A DNA stretch of 64,000 nt from Margaritifera margaritifera (taxonomy: Eukaryota > Mollusca > Bivalvia > Unionida > Margaritiferidae), in the NCBI GenBank assembly GCA_029931535.1, contig JAQPZY010001684.1:4942001-5006000 (forward strand), given 5' to 3'. Shown in pieces: positions 1 through 31,819 of this stretch. The position numbers and the translations under genes are program-made. How positions within the stretch are numbered: position 1 is the stretch's first letter; every line of letters starts with the position of its first letter. The notes beneath the pieces were generated by a model that saw only the letters and a list, made by a program, of their open reading frames with translations, was not told the DNA's origin and did no database searches.

Positions 1-569
1 TTTCAAATTGATCACAATGATGTTACATATTGCTACGATGAATCTGAGTTGGAAAATGCTATATGAAACGATGTTATTTGAAGTGGGCGGTCAAAGTCAA
101 TAAACAGATTGTGCCACTTTACAAACAGGACAGTATTGTCACGTGAAACCAGAACAAACTGCATATGTAATCACACTAATGTTTACATAAATTTAATCTC
201 TATTATTTATAATAACAAAAGAAAGAGGCAAGAACTGAGCATGAACTACCCCGTGAAAAAACATCGGGCATCATGGTGATAATGAGAAATAATACTTCCC
301 TTGTTATATACTATACATATATATTTTTACGGGCTCTTCAGTATTGTCAGAGCTCATGACAGGGTCACATACGCTAAATTCAACAACTGCGATTACGTAT
401 TCTTGTGAATATTAATTAGATGAATAGCGACCAATCACGAACAATTATTGCTGCAAAAGTGTTGTACATCTGAAAACAGCGAAATTTTGTATCCGCAAAA
501 ATGACTAGCTAACGGTAATTCATTTCTCTGCATACAGATTATTAAATAAAGACGGAAAATAAAACTTAC

Positions 570-22851
<22,282 letters not shown>

Positions 22852-23279
22852 GGTTCAATTAGTGAAAGGAATCCCTCGGGAAATCCAGAATATCAACCTT
22901 CTCTGGAGAAAAAGTAACATGTCAAAAAACCGATTTGCATAATTTAACTATTACAATATTTGATTACTCGTTAAAGGTATTTATTGGAAAAAAATATATT
23001 CAGGCTAAATGTTTATTAAAGAAGAAGATCAGAAGATACTATATTATGGTCAGTATGTGTATTTATATTGAACACTGTATATAAGTAGGCATCAGTCGCC
23101 CAGAGGAAACTCGTACATAGATTTACCTGAATTTTAAAAAAATCCAGCTAATAGTTTTGGAAAATGCCATGATATTATACAACTAGAGTAGGGCGAATGC
23201 TACATTATACGCCCTCCCAATGATTCATAATTATCTATGTAGATAACTGAAACTTTTGTGCAGAAAAAGTTCTTTTTTC

Positions 23280-23840
23280 AGTCAGTGACCTTGACCTTTC
23301 ACCTTCTGATCCCTAAACCAATATGCTTCTTTCTTACCATTAGTGCAAACAATTTACAAAGTTTGCTTGAGTTATTGCACGTAGAACTCATGTTTTTGTG
23401 AGGAAAACAAATCATTCTAATTAGTGTGACCTTGACCTTTGATCGATTGATGACAAGATCAACAGACTTCTTCCTTATCCAAAATGCAAGTCATCTACAA
23501 AGATTGTTTGAGGTATGTCGTGTATAGCTAATATTATTGTGCATACACCATTTTCATTCGTTCGGTCTCAGTGACCTACAGCTGGCACTTTTGGACTCCA
23601 AAATCAAAATAAATTTTCTTTGTCCCAAGTGAAAGCGATCCACAAAAGAATGGTAAAAGTTGACGGTGGAGAAATTAGTTCATTTTTTTAGTTACAGTGA
23701 CCTTGACTATAGAGCTTTTGACCGCAAAATCGATAGGCTTCTTCCGTACCACAAGTGCAAGCTGTCCACAACGTTTGGTAACTGTAGATGGTAGACAACT
23801 AAAGTTATTGTACGTAAACCAAATTTATAACAGACAAACG
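23280..23840 (+). repeat. Tandem ~140-bp dispersed repeat with TGACCTTGACC core (four units)
   Basis: Units begin CAGTGACCTTGACC or variants at about 23,283, 23,425, 23,568 and 23,694. Each unit continues with a 'ccaaaatcaataggcttctt…agtgcaag…ccacaaag' pattern in the same order, at about 60-75% similarity by eye. A matching cluster occurs at 46,985-47,330. The core contains TGACCTTGA, the reverse complement of the extended nuclear-receptor half-site TCAAGGTCA. Confidence 0.75.
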
Positions 23841-23849
23841 GATGGAAGA

Positions 23850-25080
23850 ACTATATCATAAATAGTATGCTGAGCTTTATGGAGAGAGTATAAAAGAAAG
23901 GCAGAACCTTTGGACCCTTGCATTGATCTTGTTATTATTAATATTGTTAATTAATACTTATTGCAAATAAATAAATAGTCTGCAGATTGGATCTATCAAC
24001 AACTAGTTTTTCGCAACTTTACCATGAAATTATTAAAACTTGTAAATATCGAGACGATGCATATCCAATATCAGTTGAAATGTCTTCTGTCTTTCCCGTG
24101 CTAAAAAGATACAGGATGTAAATAGTGGCTATTTTGAATGGCCTAAAATATCGTATTATTATGTAATAGGAACTTAGGTATGTCACAATCTGTCGTCAAA
24201 AGTAGCTTGAGGCTTTTGAGCTAAATGATTTCTTAAATGTTTTCATTGAAAAGTCGCAGGAATAACATTTGAAATGCTTAATTGATGGTTGTAGAGTTGC
24301 CTAGTGTTATTATCTGCAACTGTCAGTTTAGGAGAATGTATTCATCACACATCTAGCCCAATGGATGTTCGTCCTCCCAAAAAAAAAAAAAATTACGAAG
24401 TATCACTGATATTACCTCTGAGTCTCTTTCAAGCAGCCAAATGTATAATTTCGTATAGTTTCAGCCTTCTTGATACCTACTAGTTTCCGTACAGTTTCCA
24501 CTGCATCCGAAACATGAAATTTGCAGTAATTTTAAGTTTATTGGAAACCATTAAAGTAGATTCCTTTCGGTTTTGAGGACATTTTGGAAACATTGAGGTT
24601 TCAGTTTCAGTATTCTATGGCAACAGTGTCTCATTTAAAAAGCGGTCATCGTCGTTTAAGTTACTAAAAAACATAATCCGCAATCAAAATTGTGCCTAAA
24701 TCCTGAGAACGAAATAAATAATACATTATCAAATTATTTTTCACCATATCTGCGACGTAGCATTTGTGTCACAAGTGTTATGTCCCAAATCAGATAAATT
24801 GTATGCCCGTCATAATTACCTGACCGTTTTTGGCCAAGCGTAGAAAGTACATTTGTTGACCAATTTCATAATACAAGTCGTAAAACGAAAGAACCAATAT
24901 AATTTTCGATACCGCGTCAGAATTTTGTAAATCGGTTCAGTGTCAGAATGTTACGTCTCGGTTTCTTATAAAATATTGGCAGCAACTGGAAAAATAGTCG
25001 ACATTGTCTAAATCAAGCGGTGTTTATTTTACAGCATATATACGCTACCCATTTACGGTAGCCCAAAGTCATACAACTTA
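23850..25080. other. Intergenic sequence, nothing recognised
   Basis: AT-rich DNA between the repeat cluster and the GC-rich block. I find no coding stretch or repeat structure here. Confidence 0.5.
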
Positions 25081-25169
25081 TATGGTTTAGCAGCAAGGGA
25101 CGCGAGCATACCTTACGATTGGCGATTTCGAGTCTTCTTTAAACCTTTCCGAGCTCCCGCTGCCCCACT

Positions 25170-26480
25170 CCAACCCCGCCAAGATGTTAAGAAAAGAATC
25201 TTATCTCGAGAGATACAAAGGTCGACGACGTGGGCTCCCTACGAAAAATTCTTAAGCGGGCGATAATCATGAGGGACATTGCTGGGGGAGACATCCACAA
25301 CAAGGGGGTCTGCCCCACGTCAAGGTTGCGGGGGTGGAGCTCATCCTCCACAATGGAACAATAGACACGCCTGGTCACATACCATTTACTTCGCAAAGAT
25401 GCGCAGGGTAGTGGTCTACGATGGCAACGTATGGGACACCATCCAGAGGGTCACGAGAGACAAACCAAATGACGTGCGTGTCATCGGGGAGGGAGAGGGT
25501 AAAAACTGGAACCCAAGCTCGTGGAGCAATTCCTGCTAGCACACGACCGGTACTTCAGGACCCAAAAAGAAGCACGCGCAGATCGTCAGGGCCTGTAGCA
25601 GGTAAACAGACTCACGCGCAGCCGCCGATGAGCTGGCGGCCAAAGTTTTCAGCGGCCAGTGCAGCGATAGAACTAAACGGCTGGGATACCACGACTACAG
25701 TCATGCTGGAGAACGTCCATCAGACATGGTTTCAGTTTGGGTACGGCGTGTTCTTGAACAGCACTAGGATGCAATGTGTTGGACATGGTAAACCTCGACA
25801 TGACCGCATGTTACACCGGCAGCGTCCTGGCAATGGGAGACTGCGCCCAATACTTTGATCAGTTCGGACACTCGTACTATTGGATGCCCAAGGTGGGAGT
25901 CAACAGGTCGCTTTCCTTGGATAACCAGATGATGGTCGCACAGGTGCGTTCCTGGGCCTTTGACTAACTACCACCAGGTCAACCTCGCCTGCTTCGGCCG
26001 CCACTTCAGCAAGAACGCAGAAAACGAGGTCACCTGCACCTATCTTGGCTAGATAATAATCGCGCTGTTGAAGTTTATGGTCTAGACGGGCGTGCTCACG
26101 CACTATGAGGTGGCCGTTGCCATCGTCTCCTACAAGAAACAGATGAGAGTCTGGTTGCCAAAGGACAGGGAAATGGGGCGCGTCATCATCGGCAAATTCA
26201 CCGCCGGCAGTGCAAACGAATGCAGGTGCATGGCGCTTCGGTTGGAACATATGGTACTCACCTACCGCAAGACCAACGCTCTTTTGTGACAAGGCGCCCC
26301 TGGGGCAAATCATCATGTACTACGATTGATCACAGCCGCAGTACAAACACGTCCCAACATCCATAGTGAAATATGCATCAGTCTCATCAGCATTTCGCAA
26401 ACGTTCCCAGCCGAGGCTTTGCGAATTGTAACCGACTCCATCTGTATCAAGCCGATGCACCTGGCTCGGCTAGAGGGCGT
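25170..26480 (+). pseudogene. B-family DNA polymerase remnant
   Basis: Coding fragments in shifting frames on the plus strand. Pieces include RVVVYDGNVWDT (from 25,399), LVEQFLLAHDRYF (about 25,520), VNLDMTACYTGSVL (25,788; the D-x-x-x-x-Y pattern fits polymerase motif A), IGKFTAGS (about 26,190) and LGQIIMYYD (about 26,298). EALRIVTDSICIKP follows at about 26,410, where VTDS fits motif C. The order of these motifs is that of a PolB palm. I know similar PolB plus helicase proteins from repetitive families in fungi and marine invertebrates, but cannot name the family. Stops and frameshifts throughout make it inactive. The open minus-strand frame at 25,900-26,316 is a shadow. Confidence 0.55.
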
Positions 26481-26689
26481 CTAACCATACTACGCGGGGT
26501 AGCCCTTCTGCTTCGACTGCGCCGCCCTCCAGTGTAAAGTTCAGGACGACGATCAGAAACGTGGATGCAGCTGGAGGCAGTGGCGCGTCAAGGAGGAAAA
26601 TGTTTTGAACCCCACTGACGGCGCCACCTAAATGCCCAGGCCCGAGCACTGGGCCGGCTGCAAGACCGAAGTGCCAGACACGACAGGCC

Positions 26690-27620
26690 ACAATGCCAGC
26701 GACCCGGTGGAAACGCACCACCTTTCGTACCTCAACGACAGCGGAGGCTCCGGGAAGATCATGAGCAAAATCGAGGTTTTTCACAATTTCCACCATTTGG
26801 TTCCTATACTGACCCACCGGCTCGGGGGAAAAAAATGAGTGCTTGGGACGACCGCCAACAAATGTATCACAGCTTCTTCCACCTGAACGGACAAAAAGGG
26901 TTTACCAAGAATGCATGGGGAAGAAACTCGTCCCGCGTGTCGTCATCTTGGACAGTCTCCCGCTTCATTCTCCAGACCGTTTTCAGCTGGCTGGACCTGC
27001 GGGGCGCGCAGGTCGTCTTTAATCGACGGAGAGCCGCCACATGACTGGCTGTGCTCGACCTGGGAAAGCAAGAGCTACTATTAAAAGGTGGAGAAAGACT
27101 ACCGCGCTAAGGGCGAAGTCTTTCGAAATACTAAAAAGAGAATGCGCCTTAAATTTGACATGGTCCAGAGTCAGAAGTAGCCCTATGGGTCTTATTGGCT
27201 TGCGCACCTGTAGCTCCTTTGAGAAGTGGTGTAATTCCGCTGACATGATCGTGGTCTCCCTCTCACAGCTGTGGAGGACAGGGCCCACCAGCTCTTGTTC
27301 GAACGTTCTAAAAAGCACTTTCCGGCCACACCGGTTCCTCTTCTGTACCACCCAGAACGACAGCTGACGGCAGAACATCCTTGTTACCATTCCATGGATA
27401 GACGAGTAGCGGAAGCTTATGCTAACTGATATCGTCGATGTAACCGTTGCAGCTTCTGAGCCTGCTATGAAAACCCCAGATGGAGCTTTGGCTATGTCAT
27501 CACTGTGTACAATTTACAGGGGGTTACCGTCAAAAGCCCTCGCAAGATATGGGTTGTCGACGACAACCTCCAGTCTAGGTCCACGAGCCAAAAGACACGC
27601 AGCAGTTCATGAACAATGCG
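26690..27620 (+). pseudogene. SF1 helicase remnant, continuous with the polymerase
   Basis: Follows the polymerase fragments with no clear boundary. HLSYLNDSGGSGKIMSKIEV (about 26,718) contains a Walker A-like GGSGK with the usual T/S replaced by I. Then come YHSFFHLNGQ (about 26,865), a DYRAKGEVF stretch (about 27,095) and, near 27,490, GYVITVYNLQGVTVKSP with IWVVDDNLQ, which fits SF1 motifs V-VI of the UvrD/RecD C-terminal type. It is broken into at least five frames. In these elements the helicase is expected to serve replication of the element's own DNA. Confidence 0.55.
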
Positions 27621-27719
27621 CAGAGACACTCGAAGGGCAGTGTGGGATTGACCTGTCTGGAGTGCAACCAAACTTTGTCTAGAGGATAAACAAGATATTG
27701 GTTTTGACCTCATTGACGT

Positions 27720-28254
27720 GAATGTTGCCTGCGGACCCGACCTAGCTGAATTTGTATGTCATGAGGCACAACCTACAGTTCTTCAAGCACAAACGTGCGT
27801 TTAGGCCCTGCATTGTCGGTGTTAAGCAGACAATATAGTACAAGCGATTCGGTCTTAGCAACAGCACGCTATAGTTTGTAGCCGTTGTCCGCTCTCCAGC
27901 TCTCCAGGTACATATGGGTACGGCTCCAAGGTATCTGATGGCAGGCATTGCTCTTCCTGGCCGATTAGTCACATTACAGGCTACGCAGTTAGGGGCACTT
28001 TAGCGCCCCCCCCCCACTTCTTGTAGAAAGCCTCTTTTATGGTCAAGGGCTAAGTATTCTGGTAACGACTAGCGACTGGCGACATTACCACGGTAAGCGC
28101 ATTCCTGTACGTGTATTGTCCTACCTTATTCTGCTTTTTGAGCCATTTTGTGGCAACATCTTGTAAGACTTTGGCGGCTTCTTTTTTTTATAGCTGACAC
28201 GACCTTACAGTAACCTTGCGGGCTGTAGAATGTTGCCACGAGCTTAGGATCCAT
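27720..28254 (-). pseudogene. rve-type integrase remnant
   Basis: On the minus strand a start at 28,254 gives MDPKLVATFYSPQGYCKV, resembling the N-terminal segment of integrases from Polinton-like elements. A further piece, YRNALTVVMSPVASRY (about 28,060-28,110), resembles the first strand of an RNase H-fold core, but the expected Asp is missing. The remainder to about 27,720 is too decayed to follow. Its 3' end converges on the helicase gene. Confidence 0.45.
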
Positions 28255-28429
28255 TGCATTTTCACGGCCGGTTCGTCAGCTATTTATCTGTAAACAAGCA
28301 TCAACTGCTCCAATTTGTCAGCGCAAAAAGTGTCAATACTTGCCAGGTTAGACATTTTTTCAGGTCATGACACCTACGGGGTCGAGGCCCTCCTCCGATA
28401 AAGATCAGCACGTAGTTTTGCATATCAGG

Positions 28430-28640
28430 GGAGGCGTGTAAAATCAAGAAAGCTTGGGACCATCGTCTGCTTTTCCAACATTTACAAGGTAGAACACACA
28501 GTTAGCTTCGTGAACGTCTTCGTAGGTATTATCGGCTAGCCACTCATTGAGATAATTGAGAGAATCGCAGCGTTTGTGTTGGTACTTGGCCTGCCCAGCT
28601 TGGAGTTATTCAATAGCCTTATTGTTTTGAACGCGCTCTT
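28430..28640 (-). pseudogene. Unrecognised coding remnant in the viral block
   Basis: A minus-strand open stretch contains KYQHKRCDSLNYLNEWLADN and THE-like HEANCVFYLVNVGKADD. The composition looks coding (charged and hydrophobic residues alternate, few stops). I do not recognise it. It lies between the integrase remnant and the next unrecognised stretch. Confidence 0.35.
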
Positions 28641-28699
28641 CGTCGGTCTATTTCGGGCTTAGATTAAGGAACAGGTGCATTGAACCAATGAATGCAAGG

Positions 28700-29304
28700 G
28701 TGCTAACTATTGCCGAGGCCGATCATGATGGCAACAGTGGACATTAGGCAGCTGTGATAATACTGGCAGGAATGATGCCCTTTTAATTAGCTTGTCCCGT
28801 ATCCAAAGGCTCAGTGCTGTGATGGTAACCGCCTTTGCTGGGTATTTGAAATCTACGCGGTCAATGTCTGACTGTTTCATTCTCAACAAGCATTTTACAA
28901 TCCTCGTATACCCAACCTCAAAGCCGCCAAATATTGCTTTATGGTGAAGGAGGTTTGCGAAATCTTTGAAGTACGGTGGTGTAGACATATTGCACCAGCG
29001 TTTTGCATACTACTAATCTATATGAAAAGGGTTGGGTGTGTGCCTAATAGCAACTGCTGGCGCCTGCGGCGTTTGCCTCGTGTATGGCAGAGGATTTTGA
29101 TGCCTCTTCATTGCTCAGCATCTAGAGGCCCACAAAGGTAAGAGGCCAGCCGATGCATTTTTTGCCGCTCCAGAAGCCACACACTTGCTCCGACAGGCGG
29201 TCACGCTGAGGTGTTTTGTTAGTTGTCGTCAATGTGCCTTCCGGCTTGGCTGTCAATCCATGTAGTAGCTCCTCAATATCAAGGTCACTTACAGCTTCTG
29301 CCAT
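28700..29304 (-). pseudogene. Unrecognised element gene, two frames
   Basis: On the minus strand an apparent start at 29,304 gives MAEAVSDLDIEELLHGL. After decay the frame resumes at 28,988-28,707 with YFKDFANLLHHKAIFGGFEV, then SDIDRVDFKYPAKAVTITAL and LWIRDKLI. It is probably one protein of about 200 residues. I do not recognise a domain. Position between integrase and capsid-like genes suggests a virion or packaging role, but this is inference. Confidence 0.4.
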
Positions 29305-29329
29305 GCCTCTTATGAAGTTTTGGGTATGA

Positions 29330-29700
29330 TTAATTGATTTTCTTACTCTGTGGCACGTGACCTAAGGTCACACGTGTAATGCCGTGGCTGGCGATGCACA
29401 CAATCTGAAGCGGCACATCACGCGCCACCGCTGGCAGAAGCGAAACGGTAGGACACTGGTGGGTCTGGGCGCAGAAGGATCTTGCGGAAGCTGTCCGTTT
29501 TAAGAAACTCATAGTCATCCTCTCAAAACAAGGCCTCAGTGATATTGGTTTGTATCAGTGTGTACCTAAATTGGTCTTCGGTTTTGCATTACAAGAGGGC
29601 TATCCACGAGGTCTACTCGCGGAAATCACGGGCAAGATCGTTGTAGTTTTGTGTTATGTGTTAAGACCCACACGTTAATACCGGCATGAGGATGCCATAG
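29330..29700 (-). pseudogene. Unrecognised coding remnant 3' of the capsid-like gene
   Basis: The minus strand shows DDYEFLKTDSFRKILL (about 29,470-29,520), then in another frame LPAVARDVPLQIVCIASHGI (29,330-29,450). Low stop density suggests coding origin. No family is recognised. Confidence 0.35.
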
Positions 29701-29701
29701 G

Positions 29702-31150
29702 CTAGCTTAGTAAGCGTCGTTTCCTTATGCCGGACGCCAAAAAGAAATGCGCAGTCGTCGAGTAGAAAGAAAGTGTTGTTTTTGTATGGTGGGACAGAGG
29801 ATTGAAGTGGCCCTTATATACCGATTCGAACAGTTCGCAGGCAAACACGATCTTGTCGTAACTGAGGCGGCCGACGATCATGACACATTGTACATGTAAG
29901 TTATCAAAGAACTCGTGCAGGCTAGAAGATGGCGACACAAACTGGCCATTTTGTATGTTGAGTTGCGCGTCCGTGATGATGTATAAGTACATATTTAACA
30001 CCCCTTCCGCCTGGGCCTTTTTCAGATTTCAGCGTTAAGCCTTCGCTGGAGTTTTCAACGGGCTTTCCTGATCCGTAGAGCGTGCAGTCTTCCGTTGACC
30101 TCAAATTGATGGCAAGGGCAAACCGTTTTAGTAGAATGCACCAAAATCTATCTCTCACAAATCCGCGTACTTGATAGACTTCCTCGTCATTATATTTAGG
30201 ACCATATCCCACTGCTGGTAACACGCCTGACCATGAGGATAGATCTAATTTGGGACGCCATCAGTCGTCACCGACACCTTGTCGACAAAGGGGTTGTATA
30301 AAATACTCAGTATCAGGTACGAAATCAGCGCTGAGTGTCACAGCCTCGAAGAATATAATTATTGTCTTTATACTTTTCGCTGGCGTGATTAGGTTGATGT
30401 TCCACCTTCTGTCGCTCGTGTTCACTACTATCCTAGGATGGTGCAGCACTCTGGTGTACAATAATGCCACTTTCCCCATGAACTGCCGCCGGAAAAAGCG
30501 TGCGAGATCTGCGTGGGCCACGACGTCGAACTCCAAGAGATATCGCTGATAGTATAGCTCACCCCTTTTTTAGTGTTTTGGGTCACCATGACGTAGTCGT
30601 TAAAAGTCAGCTCAAATGTGAGGTGGTCTTAGAGGTCAGAATGGTAGTATCGCATGGGGTCATTCAGCAGCTAGAAGTCGAGCGGCACAAAGAAACAGCT
30701 TTCGAACGCGGCGGCGATAGACGCATATGGCTGGGTGGCTGCAACGGCATTGCCAGCGCCAACACGTATAGCGGCAGTGTTGGCGTTTTGTATACCCTGA
30801 TATGCAGCGTTAGTCCGGTCTTTTCCCTTCAGCTAGAGATCCTTGCAGACACTCCAAACACCATCATCGTCAATGCACGCCGCTTCATTTCCTTGGAGCT
30901 AATATTGGTTTTTTAACGATGGCGTGGACCATGTTTTTCACGATCGTATGACTGGCGTCAACCGGCGTTGCTGTACCGCCGCCAAAAGCAATTGTGAAAT
31001 CCTGCCTGGCAGTGCCGAGCATAGTAAACTCGTTGCTATCGAGGTTGGTAAATCTGACAATAAACAGCTGATTTGGCCTATGGTGCTTCTGTTATTAGTC
31101 ACGACGACGGTGCTCCGGGCTCCTAAGCATGCAGCTGAGGAAGCGGAATG
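29702..31150 (-). pseudogene. Major-capsid-like protein remnant
   Basis: Coding pieces follow one another on the minus strand. VRFTNLDSNEFTMLGTARQD and IVKNMVHAIVKKP lie at 30,920-31,080. ESCFFVPLDF is near 30,690 and HLTFELTFNDYVMV near 30,590. WNINLITPAKSIKTIIIFFE with DTEYF lies at 30,261-30,450, LAINLRSTEDCTLYGSGKP at 30,060-30,120 and LNMYLYIITDAQLNIQNGQF at 29,930-30,005. The order and wording match a capsid-like protein family I know from repetitive elements of marine invertebrates, probably a double jelly-roll major capsid protein. At least four frame changes occur, including one near 30,010. A structure prediction on the single-frame pieces would test the jelly-roll assignment. Confidence 0.5.
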
Positions 31151-31731
31151 GATCGAATTTGTTTCCGTGTTGAGACATGATCGCGGCGATATTGGAGTCC
31201 AAGTGCCCTCTCTTCAATAAGCGAGCATAGCTGCATCACCTGCTATATGGCCGAAGGCGGCGATGTGACTGAGATGGATATAACCAGTTTGTCAAAAATG
31301 TTCGGGCCAGATGATCCGCCCGCCAGGGGAAGAACCTCATTTATCTGGAAAACTGATGAAATAGAAGAGCTTTAGTAATAAACTCCTTCTTGAGGTCGGC
31401 GGATGCGAAGTGCCGGTGTAACGAAGAAGCGTGTATCCCGTTGAAAATGTGCCCCTGAACGCGATTCAACGTTGACAAATGACCTCTTACTCGTGGAAAC
31501 CTGCCCCTGCTGTTCAAAGGCGTTCTCGTTGAGGTCCGTTTCGTTATAATTACCTTATCCCATTTGTTCCATTTAAAGATTCACGTTGTAAATTCAATGC
31601 ATTAAGACCTTACTCAGTGATGACCTGACTATCCGACCTTGACATACTTTCATACTTAAGCTTTAAAGGCAATATAGCATTTGTACTAGTTTTGGTGCTT
31701 TCTTTTAATTTGAACAATTCAAATTTGATTT

Positions 31732-31733
<2 letters not shown>

Positions 31734-31815
<82 letters not shown>
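31734..31815. repeat. CA microsatellite
   Basis: About 80 bp of CA repeats with one AAC interruption, just outside the right border of the viral block. Confidence 0.95.
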
Positions 31816-31817
<2 letters not shown>

Positions 31818-31819
31818 AC

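Larger units (their letters stand above)
25085..31570. mobile_element. Endogenous Polinton-like DNA virus/transposon, heavily decayed
   Basis: A 6.5-kb block that is clearly richer in G+C than its flanks, with sharp changes near 25,085 and 31,570. It holds pieces of a PolB-SF1 helicase gene on the plus strand. Integrase-, capsid-like and three unrecognised coding stretches lie on the minus strand, so the two groups converge near 27,700. The trio PolB, rve integrase and capsid defines Polinton/adintovirus-like elements in general. The SF1 helicase joined to PolB is unlike classic Polintons. Frames change roughly every 100-200 bp, so no gene is intact. I see no terminal inverted repeats at the compositional borders; they may have been lost. 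Confidence 0.65.

Noticed and set aside
25900..26316. 138-codon minus-strand frame in the viral block
   Set aside because: It lies opposite the polymerase fragments and looks like a shadow frame of GC-rich DNA.
31465..31478. TTCAACGTTGAC near the right edge of the viral block, identical to a unit of the 35,912 palindrome array
   Set aside because: A single 12-base match without spacing or context; probably coincidence.
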